DNA of 64,000 nucleotides, taken from positions 41,652 to 105,651 of the forward strand of contig VZSF01001522.1 of assembly GCA_013398295.1 (NCBI GenBank), in the 5' to 3' direction. The notes beneath the pieces were generated by a model, which was given only the letters and a program-made list of their open reading frames with translations, ran no database searches and had not been told where the DNA came from. Below are positions 1 to 12,458 of the stretch, one piece after another. The translations under genes were made by a program, and so were the position numbers. Position 1 is the stretch's first letter, and each line of letters opens with the position of its first letter. Source of the DNA: Chionis minor. Its lineage: Eukaryota > Chordata > Aves > Charadriiformes > Chionididae.

Positions 1-15
1 AAAAAAAAAAAAAAA
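1..15. repeat. A-homopolymer cut by window edge
   Basis: The window opens inside a run of at least 15 A. It is followed by a GGTGGC/GGCGGTGGC-type short imperfect repeat to about position 45. Whether the A tract is a retroposon tail cannot be judged because its left side lies outside the window. Confidence 0.7.
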
Positions 16-45
16 GCTGGTGGTGGCAGAAGGCGGTGGCAGAAG

Positions 46-1930
46 TTGCGTTTGAAACTCGTGCTCCAAACTCTGCTGCTTCTTCCTCCCACTGGGGCGG
101 AGAGTGCAGAGGCGCCGGCAGTGCTCAGACACGGGGCAAACACTTCAAAGGAAAAAAAAAAGAAAAAGAAATAAATACGTGGCAGTTTCTGAAGGTAGAA
201 AATAAAATAACGTGTGAAGGCAGGAGGAAGGTGTTACAGCCCTTACAACAGAAGGTGAGATTCAACCTCACAACCTAATTTCAGCCCTGGCATCACTTCT
301 ATTGAGGTCAGTGTTGCTCTGGGAGGGATTTTTTTTTTTTTTTCTTCAATCTGATTGCTATAGAAATAAATTGCGCTAAATTTCATCCCCCTTCTAAGCT
401 ACTTGCAGGACAGCAACTTCAACCAGCTGATGGGCAAAGCCACTTGTCGTGGCTGTATTTCATTATACATAGAGACATTTAGTATCATAAGCAGAAAGGT
501 GTTACTCTGTCAATTCTGGAGGGGGGGAAAAAAAAAAAGATTTTTCCATGTCTACATTCCAACTGACATTCAGGTGTGTAGCCATGTCACCTATTGCCCT
601 TCTGCAGCTCCTTTCCCGGGACTTCCTGGCTGGTTGGGAACGCTGTGAGTGTGGCAGAGCCAAAGCCCACAGGTGCCACAGGGTGCCCTGCCCCAACGCG
701 GGGCACTCGCAGCTCCTGAACGTCACCACCTGCAGCAGAACCGAGCGCCCACCCGGCAGAAAAATGCATGCAACCTCTGCAGAAAAGAACGAACCCTCCA
801 AATTCATGTGGCAAGCCCCACAAATTTGCGGAAAGGGTTTTGCTGCGCGTGCTTTCTTTTGGATGGGCGAGAAAGTTTTGTGTGGCACCTGTGTGACGTG
901 GTTCAGGCTGAGTGTGGCTTATATTTAGCATCATCTTTGGATCTGGGCTGTTTTCCTTTGCTACAGTAATGAAAAGTGTTTGAGAGACAGCATACACATA
1001 AAGAAGATGAATAAAAACGTAAGAGCATAACTTGCCAACAGCTGGATTTACTCATTTGTTTTTTCTCTTCAATAAATTACCCGTTGGATGCGTAATCTCT
1101 GAAAAACTTTGTCTTCCCTCATTTGTTTGGAGTCAAACTCACTCTTTGGGTAGCAACTATTATTATAGGAGTTTATGGGTTATGTGGGTTTACATTTCTT
1201 GTAAACCTGTGGATGCAGAAGCTGCCAAGATAACCTATTAATTTCTGCTGCCCATTCGTTGGGTTTTGCCTAGGGAAATTTTTTGCAGAAATAAATGCAA
1301 CTTGAATTTAAGCAAAGTATTTTTTTGCTGAGCCGGGCTCTGCCTGGGTGTACAGCGCTCTAGGCAGTTGAGAGTGCTCTTTCTGAAAGTGTTTTAATAG
1401 TAAGAGAGGAATAAGTATTTGGACAAGTGGTGGAAAACTAAAGCCTTTCTTTCTATACTGTGAAGATTTTGAATAGTACTTGTCAATAAAGCAACTCCTA
1501 TTGTAATTGTACCGGAGACATGGGCCTCCACCCCGAAAAAGCTGTCTCAGAGATACTAACCTCATTAAAATATGAATGAAAAGGCAGCCATCATTGTAAT
1601 GGCAGAAAAACCATTTACTCGGCAACAAACTTTATCTGTTATCTTTTGTAAAAATATAAATATGATATCCAGCAGATTTTTTAATTAAATTTGATGGGGA
1701 GGTTGAGGAATATGCAATATTTTTTTTTTTAAAGTTTTCAAATAAGTCACAAAATCGGATCCTTCCCTCTCTCCCTCTCTGTCTTTTCTACTGAGCATTT
1801 CAAAATCGGAAGCACCTTCAAATCATTTGAAATCTTTAAAAAGGAAAAAAAAAAAAAAGCCAGGGCTTTGTTTCTTTGGGGTTTTTTTTTTTTTTAAGGT
1901 TGAAGGAAACTTTTGAATTTTTTTCTTTTT
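46..1930. other. Unique non-coding sequence with T and A tracts
   Basis: No gene is supported here. Short homopolymer tracts occur near 329-344 (T), 527-538 (A), 1719-1731 (T), 1846-1858 (A) and 1881-1894 (T). The part from 600 to 850 is more GC-rich, and overlapping frames of 100-136 codons appear on both strands, which is what chance predicts for low stop density. None shows a domain, a signal sequence or a convincing splice context. Confidence 0.6.
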
Positions 1931-1949
1931 TTTCTTTTCCTCCCCAGAA

Positions 1950-2960
1950 TATCTCATCCAATTTCAAAACAAAACAAGAGAATTCATTACAGACTACTGT
2001 GACGACACCTTAATAACAGTCAATTAAAGGGTGCTCAAATGCCTGTTCATTACTATGTCTCTGTTAATCTAGTCCTAAATTTCTTGCTTGATAGATACCA
2101 CAACCAGCCAAGAATACAATTGCATTACAAAGTGCAATGGAAAATATACAAAATGTGACTGCAGGAAGTAGGCAGTTTCAAAATAACCGAGCTGTCAGTC
2201 AAACATTTGTCAAAACAATTAGACATATCTGGTCATTTTTTTTTATAAAATACAGACAGACTCGGAATGGATAATATGCAAAGCTTTAAGTTTAAATAGG
2301 AATTGTTTCAAAGACTTTGAAAGAAGTCTTTTTAAAATGTTTCATGTAGTTTAATCATTATCTTTTCATCCACAAAAGTGTTCAAATCATTTTTGATATT
2401 AGTTAAAAGTCAATATTTAGAAGTGAAAATTCAAACCTCCTTTGCTCTAGGCTAAAACAGGAGCAACATGAATGCTGAGCTACTCTAAAGGCTGATGGGA
2501 TATATAATTAGCTATTATGTTAATTGAATCCACTGTGAGTTTGTTGTATGAGATTTCTTCATATAATATGCAAATAGCTTCGAAGGTTTAGTTTTATTAG
2601 ACAATATAATTAGAAATCTTCTAAAGGAGTGAATTCTAATGAGGCATAATAAAGCTTTGTAAAATATCTGTTTGCTGGGTGAGCAGACCACCTGGGCTTA
2701 ATCAATACTGGGAACTTTATTGTGTAGCGGCATATTTTAAAGAAAGTTTAAGAATTTACCTTTCTAGTTCCATTCACTGTGGTTTTATTTTAGGAGAGTT
2801 CATTTTTGCAAGGAAGGAGGTTAAATTCTTGTAATAAGGAAGGAGGTGAAATTCTTGTAGTCTGAAGGGAGGAAATAACTTCAAAAATAAACGATTCAAA
2901 TTCTGCTTATTTAAAAGAAAATAATAATAAATTAAAAAAACCCTTTCCCAGCTGTAGTGT
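1950..2960. promoter_or_regulatory. Candidate conserved non-coding element (homeodomain/POU words)
   Basis: This kilobase is AT-rich but not simple-sequence, has no long open frame and carries no recognisable transposon. It contains TAATTA at 2505-2510 and 2607-2612, a TTAATTG word at 2520-2526, and a perfect octamer ATGCAAAT at 2568-2575. This combination of homeodomain and POU words in a stop-rich, repeat-free block is typical of developmental enhancers in vertebrate gene deserts. That is known for the class; its use here is inference. No target gene can be named from the window. Alternative: ordinary AT-rich spacer. Confidence 0.4.
2811..2864. repeat. Two-copy direct duplication, about 26 bp unit
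   Basis: A unit beginning GGAAGGAGGT and ending AATTCTTGTA occurs twice in tandem with few differences. A third, partial GAAGGGAGG follows. It is a local slippage duplication inside the AT-rich block. Confidence 0.75.
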
Positions 2961-2964
2961 CAGT

Positions 2965-5900
2965 TATGTGCATCTCGAGACGCTTAAAGTGAAACGTTAC
3001 ATGAGCAAAGTTAGCCATTATTGCTGCCATTAAATGCCTGCTTCAAGCAGATGTACATACTTTAGCTTCTGTAGTGTAACTAATCAGCGTAACTTCACTT
3101 TTAGTAAGATAGCCCAACATGTTAATATGTGGAATTAAGCACTCTCTTCTAAGGAAGAAATTCACACCAGGGTGTTCCGGAGTCGGTCCTGAATTCCACC
3201 CTCACATTCCACTTGCTTCAAGACCACCACCAAAGACAAAGCTTAAACTATTTTAGCTAATGCCAGAATGCCAAAAATGTGTAATCTCTTGTCCAATTTG
3301 CCTTGTTCACACTTTAGACTGTGCCAAAGACGCACCATTCAGTCTTAATATTAATTGAAAATAATAAAGACAGGATACTTTGTGCTACTGTAGCATTTGG
3401 AGAAGGGCATTTTTTCCCCCCGTCAACAATAATCAGTGACAAGGCTTTCAGAAAGAACCAGAAGCCCCCATCAAAGCAGTAGATTTAACCAAACCAAAAA
3501 AACCTCACATTATCACAGCAAGTGCCCTGCCAGCCCCATTGGGGATGGGAGGCAGAAGATGACCCAAACTACAGCCAGGCGAGGTGTCCGTGCAGCCAGG
3601 TTCAGGATATCTAGAAAATGTTTCATTACTTTGTGCCATACCCACTTATCTCTGGCCCTGAGCTTCAGAGAGATGCTCTCTGCAATACCAGAAGCCCAAC
3701 AAACCCATAAGTGATACAGGTGATATTGCAAACATATTATAAACTTCTCATGCCTCATATAGTAATTATACAACTGCTGTCCCTAGGTCTGGGTGGAGAC
3801 TCAGCCAGTACAAGTAGCCACCCATTAACACTTCTCTGATCCATACCCTGAAAATCTGCAGCAGCACGTGCCTGTTCCTCTGAACGATGAGGATCTCAGC
3901 ATGGCAGAAAAAGATGTCATCGTACACATCATTTTTGGCTGGAAAAAAAAAAAACCAAAAAAAAAACCTGGATTCAATTTCCCTAGTTCTGCTCCAAGCT
4001 GTTCAAAAGTTGTTTGCAATCTCTCAAAAACTCCCCACCGCCACTTGAGGAAACAAATAGTCAGTCAAAGCCAACTTCCCTTCCCAACCATGAACTTTAT
4101 TCACACCCTGGTTTTTTTATTTCTTCCTTAGATTCAAAGCATCTGGAGGAGATAGCCTGGAGCAGCCTTCAGAAATCAGGACCATATCCTGGAGAACTAG
4201 TGTCAGAAGAGGATGTTACCTGTTTGCCTTCCCTGCTATCCTCCCCTTATCCCCTAAGAGAATGAAACCAGGTGGATTCTGCCTAATGTTAAGTAAATTG
4301 CTCTGTTAATTACAAGTAAGGTGCTTTGGCAACAAGCAAACAAAGGTTCCTATTCCTCCCTTGCTCTGCAGGATGGACTCACATGCTGACCCAGGTAAAC
4401 TCAGGAAGAAAGAGAGGCTGAGGAGGAACCTAGGTGTTTTGATCAGCCTTTCCCACCTCTTCCCCAGGTGAAATGAGTGCTCCTAACGAAGGGCTGGCTG
4501 CAAGGGATGCTGGGTGCTCTTAGGAAGGGCTGACTAGGTAGAGAAGTTGGGAACAACTCGTGTATGTGACCAAGTCCCCAGCAAGGGAGAGAAAATATGG
4601 AAAAAAGCACAAACCCTAAGTGTGATTGTCTGCTGTGCTGGAGAAGGCTTATGTGTGTGGTTCCATGGGCCACATCTGGGCAAACAGACTCAGCAGGCAC
4701 CGTCATGCAACTGCCTGTGCTATTGTGCTGGGGCTTGGCCACCCTCTTGGTGGGAAGGTCTGTGGGCTGAAGGGCTGAGGAGGTCAGGCTGGAGGTGAAC
4801 ACCCCATCTTGGAGTGCATGGATGGACAGCACCCTTTGCTGGGAGGCCTTGGTGCTGGAGAGCACGTCGTGGATTCCCGTGGGATCCAGATCTGAGCTGA
4901 GTAGGGGTGCATACTCGGAGCCATCAGTTCCCAGCTGGGAGGTGATGCTCCTTGCTGATGCTGGCTGTGCCACCTCCTCCCTGGGGGTGACACCCTGCAC
5001 CTCCTGAACCTCTTCTTCCATCCCTGGGAGCAGATAGGTCAAAAGGGTCGCTACTGCCCGGTGTTCAAAATAAAACAGCAGGTTCTTCTCATTGCTCTAT
5101 TAAAGTCATAATTTTAAAGCAGCAAAATGCCTGTCAGGGGACAGGCTGTGACTACAGCACAGGAAATAACGCTGATAAAGGGAAACCCCGCTGGAAATTT
5201 TTAACTGGTCTTATACATGACAGTAGATAGAATTTTTCTAATCCATGGACATTTCTATGCTTCATAGATTTCCTTGCTCAGAATTTCTCACACTCCTCTG
5301 TCCTCGTCCCCTAGTGCTCTCCGCTCGGAAAGGCAGGTCTGCAGCCTCCCCGCGCCCCCCCCCAGGGAAATCCAGCACTGAACCTGCACCAGGAGCATCT
5401 CACGAGCCTTCATCCACCACTGCTGCCTCCACACTTCCAGCGCAAGGAAAGGGTGGCAGGTTTCAGCTACTTGACTGCAGCCTTCTGAGACCACCTATAG
5501 GCTTAAGCCTGTTAAATTAACCTTAATACCTTCATTATTCCTCTGCTGGATGGTAACCATCTGGCCATGACTTCCTGTTGCAGTTCACCTAGGCTTCTCC
5601 TTAGGTGTTAGCTGAAATCTCCATTTTTTGCTCACATTTTCGCAGCACTGACCGAGGCCGGGACAGGTTTGAGCTGGGCTATGTCTCCCCAACAGGAGTG
5701 GGGATGTGGATCAGTGAATCCCATCCCACTTAGCCCAGAGCTGAAGCCACCAACTCTGACAACTTCACAGTGAAGATACTGGCACGTTGCTTATCTTCCT
5801 GTCCCTCCTGTGCCGTCCTCTGGTGCCCACACTCATCTCTCTATGGGGTTGGAAAAACAGGTCCCCACATAAATGATGGTTCCTACGTACTTTTATCCTG

Positions 5901-6400
5901 GCTTTTCTCTTTGCTTGGGAATATAGTTAAAGCAGTTTAATTTTTACGTAAAACAACCTCTAACATGACATGAGGAGCATGGGTGCTGCCTAAGCTAGAG
6001 CTGATAGCTCTCCATTTTTCCTTAGGGGCCAGATTTTGTCTGCCCTCTGCCTGCTCCATCCCCACTCACTCCATGTGTATCTGAAGCTACTTATGTACCC
6101 CCGAGCCCCCGCACAGGGCCACTTCTCACGGACCCATTTACTGAGCCCTCCCCTAGGACAGCGCCAGTTCTGTCCTCAGGGTCCCATGTGCACATCCCCA
6201 CTTGTCCAAGGAATGACACAGTCCTTGTGGGCAGCAGCCGGGGGTGACATTACCTGTCCTCAGTCAACAGCAAGAGACATATTTTCCTTTCTTATTCCTG
6301 GACGGAAGGTAATATGCCCTTTCACTGCCTGAGGAAGCTCTTTCCACCTCTGTTAAGCTACCCCAGCCCAGTGACACAAAGCCTTTTTAGGAGAGAACCA
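2965..6400. other. Unique non-coding sequence
   Basis: I see no gene or intact mobile element. An A-rich tract lies at about 3942-3966 with AAAAAAAACC interruptions. The stretch 4440-5050 is GC-richer than its flanks and holds the open frame described separately. The remainder (5050-6400) has no structure that I can support. Confidence 0.55.
4443..5021 (-). other. Unassigned open frame, 192 codons from ATG, probably non-coding
   Basis: A minus-strand frame runs unbroken for about 200 codons, and the first true ATG lies at 5019-5021. The predicted chain is rich in Ser, Thr, Pro and Gln, and I recognise no domain, signal peptide, transmembrane segment or zinc-binding pattern. The surrounding 600 bases are GC-rich, which lowers stop frequency, so a chance frame is the leading explanation. 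I see no clear acceptor or donor pair framing it. A degraded retroelement coding fragment is possible but unsupported. Confidence 0.12.
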
Positions 6401-6404
6401 TAAA

Positions 6405-6670
6405 TTAGCAGACAAGAAGAAAAAGGTTTACTAATGAAAAGCAGCCCTGACTGGGCTGCCATGTGATTTTAGCATGTAATTTCTTTTTTAATTCTTAATA
6501 GAGCTTTCAGTTGCATGCTGCATTGTTTTTTTGAACGTCCAGGAAACAAGAAGGGAGCAGGAGGTTTTGTTCAAAGATATTGCTGGGTCACAAAGTAATA
6601 TAAAGCCATGGCAAAACGTCCAGTGGAGGTATATTTTAAAACATTGCACAGCATCACGTTATTCCCCGAT
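6405..6670. promoter_or_regulatory. Candidate conserved non-coding element
   Basis: A repeat-free AT-rich block with words such as AAATTAGC, TTTTAGCATG and TTGCATGC. Base composition and lack of open frames resemble the other candidate elements in the window. No direct conservation evidence is available. Confidence 0.25.
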
Positions 6671-6671
6671 T

Positions 6672-6790
6672 ACAGTAAGCACTTCAAAGCACTGATCCCT
6701 TGACTTTAGTGGGACATAAACATATACCTACATGCTTAACTATATGTCATGTATGTATGCTTAACTATATGTGTCACGCTTAAGGAGGGT
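6672..6790. mobile_element. Degraded MITE-like repeat containing a TTGACTTTAGTGGGAC core
   Basis: The stretch GATCCCTTGACTTTAGTGGG at about 6693-6712 is followed by TAAGCA-like words (CATGCTTAACTATATG, present twice). It matches in outline the widespread sauropsid repeat built around TTGACTTCAATGGGACTTAAGCA. This is recognised from memory and the copy is diverged. The repeated ATGCTTAACTATATGT words at about 6732 and 6757 are a secondary local duplication. Confidence 0.45.
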
Positions 6791-7739
6791 ATCCAAGTGC
6801 ACTGGATCCAGAAGGTGATCCAGGTGAGCTCTGCATAGGGAAGAGCAATTGGCCACCCAGGACATTTACCTATTTTACACCAGATTTTCCATAGCGCTGC
6901 ACAGTCGCAGCCTGTGTCTTGTAGAGTGTAACTCCTGCTCAAAACCAGGGAGAGCACAGCGCTTGTCCCAGCTTCAGGGCCCTGCTCTTCCCTCCTGCCA
7001 GGGACAGCTGTAACTCACAAAGCTGGGATGCTTAGGACATGGAAAGGGAGCGCAAAAGCCACGGGTCTCCCTGCTGCTTGATGAGCCCCAACGAGCATCG
7101 CCAGCATCCAGGAGAAAGCCAGGTATTGCCTCTCCCTCCAGTCAGTCTGAACAAGGACATTTGGCCTTTGCGGGAGGTATTTCAGGCATGTTGAAGTTTG
7201 GGTGGGTTTTTTTTTTTTTCTTTTTTTCTCTGAAAAATATCCATTGCAAACATTTAGAGCTGCCTTCCAACACACCTACCCACATACCTGCCCGGGGGAA
7301 GGCAGCACAAATTCATAACCTCACCTATGAGCAATCTACCCCAAAAAAATGACTCTGAGTAACTTAGCAGCAGTGAAAAGGGACCCAGTTGATAAATAAA
7401 CATCACCAACTAATTCTGTGCAGACTTATCAGCTATCGCTTACCAGAGGCAAAGGGGATTATCACCCCAGCTGGCAGGAGCGGCCGCCTCTCTGCTCCAC
7501 TTACAGGTACCAAAGGTCAGCTTCTTCCAGAGGCTTGCTGGGACTCCCCGCGTTTCTCCAGGGAGTTAACCCCCATTCTGCAGAAAACTAAGAGCTGGTT
7601 TTACTTAAACACTGAGAAATGTTTATACACGTAGGGAAATGAACAGTAAGAACTACTTTCTGGTTTTATCTTAAGGGGATGGTTGTCCCTGAAGCATCCC
7701 TTGTGTACAGTTGGTAGGACAAAACCCAAGTCTTTCCTG
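6791..7739. other. Unique non-coding sequence
   Basis: No supported gene. A T tract interrupted by one C lies at about 7206-7227. The frames on both strands are short and lack coding features. Confidence 0.55.
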
Positions 7740-8110
7740 TTCGGTGCATGAAGCTGCTCGATATAATTGGATTTTATTTTGGTTAAAAGTTGAGAGCAGT
7801 TGATTTCTCGAATTAAGCCTAATTTTCTACAATTAAGCCTTTCTAATTTCTAGCTTGGCTTCTAGACTGTTTCTGGGGATAGTAGATCCAAATACTCCAA
7901 GCATATGCATATTTTTATGAGCCATCTGCTTTAAGGATACATTTGATAATGCCTTAGATACAGCTGTGTAACTTTTCCAGATTACTGTAAGCATTCATAA
8001 GTGCTTTTTTTACAGCAGAAGTGCATACAAATCTACAAATACCAAAGTCATCTGTTTTCAAATCAAATGCAAATTAATGGGGATGACTGCATACACAAAA
8101 CCATAGTATA
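7740..8110. promoter_or_regulatory. Candidate conserved non-coding element with POU-type sites
   Basis: The block holds AATTAAGCCT twice (about 7811-7842). Positions 7899-7910 read AAGCATATGCAT, 11 of 12 bases matching the palindromic POU dimer word ATGCATATGCAT. A perfect octamer ATGCAAAT at 8067-8074 runs directly into TTAATGG. Octamer and palindromic POU words are established binding sites for POU-domain factors; enhancer function here is inferred. There is no long open frame and no recognisable transposon. Confidence 0.4.
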
Positions 8111-9089
8111 AAACCAGGCACGCCTGCATGCCACCAGCTAAATACTGTGAACATAAATCTGGGTTGAACCCCAGGCACCCAACCCCCAAATATCTGGCCG
8201 ATTCCCCATCCCATAGCGACAGACTCCACGCGATGTTCGAGAGATGATTATGAGAGCACTACCCCACCTAGCACTGCTGAAGGAAGGCTCCCACGCTGAA
8301 GGGAGTCACAAATAATTAAATGTTTCAAAACACAATGGATATGACATGCTTTCAAAATAGCATCTATAGAATCACTTCCACTAGGGCGAGGAGCTCTCGG
8401 GAGGGAAAGCCCTTTCACTCACTTCAGTTGATTACCTGTATAAAAGGCCTTAATTTCTCCAGAGCGTTTCCTTTCCAAATCACCTCTTACCAAAGCCATT
8501 GCAGCAGGAGTGGCAGTTACTCATACAACCCGTGAGATGATGTTTCCCCAGGCACAGCTATGAGGATCTGGGTCCTGCCTAGGTTTAATTTTTAACATGC
8601 AATTTAAAAACAAAACAAACAAAAAAAAAGAATTGGGGAAAAAAATTGCCATTACTGGGTTTCACTGGTAAAATGCTCAAACTATTAATCAGAAGAAGTC
8701 TGACCATGACTAAAAACTTCAGTTCAGGGTGTTTCAGCAACGTTTCAACTTGTTTCTTGGAAATTACCCTTTCCACCCCAATTCTGCTAACCTATGAAGA
8801 GATGCCCTTCCTTCGCCCAGTTTGATAAGCAGCAGGTTCCTGAAGGATTTTGACATCCCCTGGCTGAGAGCCAGCCCAGCTCCTGTCCCCCTTCAACACC
8901 CGTTTGGGGAGCAGGGGTTGCCCAGCCCCCCCGGCCACGGTGCCCCACGAGTCACTTGCAGGCTAAAATGTCGCTTTTCTTTTGGTGGGTTCCCGGAGTT
9001 GTGTCCTAAACTGGTAGTGCCATTTTCAAATGCATGTTGATGGGAAATGCTGGCTGGTCGGTGGTTTTAAAAGATTGCCTCGTTTCTTT
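8111..9089. other. Unique non-coding sequence
   Basis: No gene supported. It includes an A-rich stretch near 8605-8645 and a GC-richer patch around 8870-8960. Confidence 0.55.
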
Positions 9090-9900
9090 CAGTGAAGAAA
9101 CAGTTGTTGGGGAACGTAACTGCAATCACCCATTAAGAACATCTTGGCTGAATTAAAAGTATTTCCTTAAAAACTAGCTCAATATGTTAAAATCCACAAA
9201 TAAATTTAATACTTCGAGAAAAAAAATGTGTGCCTTTATAAAGCTGCGTAAAACAACCAGATACCCAAAATCTAAGGAAAGGCAGCACAGAACACCCAAA
9301 CAAAACTGATGCCAACTTTCAACATCTGCGGCGAGCTGCTATTGACTTCCCATGATCAATAATTCGAACAACTGTCCCTCTGTCCCTGATACCCTGTGGC
9401 TAATTCAGGATCCGTCCCATTGACAGCAATAGTGCTCTCCACTTTATCTGATGGGAGCCAGACTGGGTCATTGGATACTTCTGTGTTTATTACCTTAACA
9501 CGCTTTTAATTCTTTGGTAGTGTATATTTATATCTGGACTTCCTAGGGGTTTTATGCTCTTTTTAAGGATAATTACAACCGGTTAGGAAAATGCCCTTAA
9601 GTTCTATAAATACAATCTACACTCTGATCTTCGTTTTATACAGATGTTTTCTCTGGGATTTTATCTCATTAAAAAAAAAAATATTTAAAAATGTATATGT
9701 AAGGAAGCGAGATTAAGAAATACAAGAACTTTGGGTAGGCATGCATTGCTGAAATGTTCATGGATTTGTGGGCTTTCCCAAGGACTTTATGGGATGTAAA
9801 CATTTTTATAAGCTTGAGTTGAACAAGGATAAAGCGTATGTAGTTTCTAGAGAAACTTGACGGAGATAAATGCAGCCAGTCTGGACTTTCTCATTTCCAA
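9090..9900. promoter_or_regulatory. Candidate conserved non-coding element
   Basis: AT-rich, mostly repeat-free block with many stops in all frames. A possible very old palindromic repeat is embedded at 9410-9475. The unique part 9480-9640 (TTTATTACCTTAACACGC and following) has the texture of conserved vertebrate non-coding DNA. This is compositional inference only. Confidence 0.3.
9410..9475. mobile_element. Possible relic of palindromic MITE
   Basis: GGATCCGTCCCATTGACAGC on the left and TGATGGGAGCCAGACTGGGT on the right are a rough inverted pair. They resemble the GATCC...CCCATTGA / TCAATGGGAGC...GGATC arms of the sauropsid palindromic repeats seen more clearly elsewhere in this window. 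The match is weak. Confidence 0.3.
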
Positions 9901-11420
9901 CATTACATGTCAAAGGGAAGCTTTTGTGGTGGCTGGCTGTTAAAAATAGGATGTTAATGTCCCTATGTGTGCACAGGTACGAGGTTGGTGCCAGTAGAGA
10001 TGCAACTGGGTGAGGACACCCATAGGTTTTAATCCCTGAGAGTTTGAATTTGGCATTTACTGGGTGCTGACGTTCTCCCTGGGAGACTGGGTCTGTCCTG
10101 CTGACCGCAGTGCCCTCTCCTCAAAATCACCATTTGTGTCAGTGGGAGTTTTTTCCTCATCACCTTTGCTCTCTCTCTTCAGAAAACTGGAAAACTCAAA
10201 TCACCAAGCAACTAAACAACTTAAAACTTGGATAGTGATGGAGATAAGAACAAAAGAAGAATAATTAAGCATTAAAAATCCTATGTGAAAATGACTTCAT
10301 TCTCAAGTGGATATAAAACTAATATACGTGTGGGACATTTGAAGAACACCAAAGGCTCATGAGATACTGCAGTGAAATTTAGACCACAGCTAATTTTATC
10401 TTCTCTGATGGAATGGTTTTTCCTTTTACCCTCTGGTTTCCAAATTTTCAGGGCAAACTCTGATTTCTCCTATTTTAAAAAGTACCTACTTTTATTGTTA
10501 AAATTATTTGAATTAGAAACACCTTTGGGCAAAAGCTGATTTTCTGTAGTGTCTTTATTCTGGGTCATGTAGAGTTGGTTGCTCCATGATTAAGACTATT
10601 GGTACTATTGAGGTGCCAGCACTAAATAGTAGTAACTCTTTAGCACATCCTTAGTGTGTTTGCTTCAGTGGTGGTGATGGTGCAAACACTGCAAAATGGG
10701 GTTATTGAAAAAAAATCAATTTGCTTTGCAACAAAACCCAAATCCCAGTTCTTGTGGAAGTTTTTGTTTAGCTGCCATACAAAAAAATCTTGGAAATGTC
10801 TGGGAGTGGGAAAACATCTGCTTCCTTCTCCAAAAAGCCAAGTACTCACTCTCCGTAAGGAGACAGCGTGGTCCTCTAGACAGTAGCACCAGGCTCCAGG
10901 TTCTAGCTCCACCATCAACCAGGTGAGCCACATAGTCATGCCTCTGTTTTCCACCAGTATATTCAGAAATAGCAACCCTGCTTCTATATACTCACCAGGG
11001 GCTGAGCTGGGCTTGGGTGAAGATTTTTATTTGCATTTGGATTGTTTGGAGGGATCTGGGGAAGCAGACTGAGGGTGCTCTGTGTCAATATTTCACCAGC
11101 ATTTTTAAGGTGTTGGACTACATCTTTCCCTTCTCCTCCTTGCAAGAAAGTGCACACCAGTAAAATGGGTGGCTCCCAGGGTAGGAGATTAGACCTGTTC
11201 ACACCCCGGGGGATATTGGAAGTGACAAGAATATCTAAGAAGAGCTTTAAAAGTACAGCTTATCCTCTTTACATTGCCAATCTGCCTTTTGCGGAGAGCT
11301 GCCTGGGAATGGGTTTCCCACTGGATTAATTAATTCTAATTATGACCTTCCATCATCTACCCATAAATTGGCTTGGTGTGGACGTAGGTGAGATTTCAAA
11401 TACAGGCTGCACATTAAATA
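9901..11420. other. Unique non-coding sequence
   Basis: No gene supported. Several overlapping frames of 60-110 codons between 10,640 and 11,330 lie on both strands and show no protein features. Confidence 0.55.
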
Positions 11421-11473
11421 TACATATATATATATGTGTGTGTGTGTGTGTATCTGTGTGTGTGTACATACAC
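11421..11473. repeat. Compound (TA)n(TG)n microsatellite
   Basis: A TACATATATATATAT stretch passes into a run of TG dinucleotides broken once by TATC, then ends TACATACACA. It is likely length-variable. Confidence 0.95.
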
Positions 11474-12320
11474 AAGCAATTCTCCATCTGGGACTGCACG
11501 GCAACTGTGCTGGATGCTGTGTGCACACATCGCCAGAGGATATTCCTGTCTCCATTGAATAATGAAAGCCAACCAGGCTGGCAGGTAGGTAGAGAGGGAC
11601 ATTTTATAAGTGACCTGTATCTTCAACAGTAGATGTTGGGTTTTAGCCGGATTTCTTTCTTCTTTATTTGTTTTTCAGCAGAGCCACCCAGGCTTTGCTT
11701 TCCTCCAACTGCAGTCTACCTTAGTTTTGTCTCTGGGTTAATTTTCTCCTCTCAGTTCTATGTTGCTTTGCTTCCAACGCACTCCAGGATCTCAGCGGGA
11801 TCTCTCAGGGACGCAGCAGCGCCTTCGAGGCTGTCCTCAGGGCTGTTGTAGAACGCCGCTAAAAGCCTCCACAGCCTCCACTTCCATTAGACTGCAGAGG
11901 ATGAAAGATATGGGTATGTATTGGACACTGACATATAAATTAATATTAAGAATGCTGTTAAAAATAATACACTGGATAGGGCCTCAGGGGTGCCAAGCCA
12001 AGAAAATGACTGTAAATCTTCCATCTGCAATTCAGCCTGTTGAGTGTGGAATGTGCAATGTGTCTTCCCCACATTAACTGAACTTCCCAGACTGGACCAA
12101 GGGTACGGGGCTGCCCCGCTCTTGCTATTCCTTGCCCTTGGCAGCAACATTCTCCCTGTCAAAAGACGTGGAGGTCTCATAGTCTCAGCAGGGAGCTCAG
12201 CCACTGCCATCTCTTGGGTGATGTGTATGGCATAATCAGAAGCCAGGCTTGGCCCAGTGTTTTCTTCTTTCCAGGAAAAGGTTTCTAGAAAACTGCTTTT
12301 CATACAGTAATTTGATCAGG
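11474..12320. other. Unique non-coding sequence
   Basis: No gene supported. The frames here are short, stop-rich and without recognisable domains. Confidence 0.5.
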
Positions 12321-12458
12321 AAAAAGAAAAGAAAAGAAAAGAAAAGAAAAGAAAAGAAAAGAAAAGAAAAGAAAAGAAAAGAAAAGAAAAGAAAAGAAAA
12401 GAAAAGAAAAGAAAAGAAAAGAAAAGAAAAGAAAAGAAAAGAAAAGAGAAAAGAAAAA
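12321..12458. repeat. (AAAAG)n pentanucleotide array
   Basis: About 26 near-perfect AAAAG units run without interruption until a GAGAAAAG variant near 12,445. The Lys/Arg/Glu-rich and Phe/Ser/Leu-rich frames through it are artefacts of the repeat. Arrays of this purine-only type are usually polymorphic and can be mis-sized in assemblies. Confidence 0.97.
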
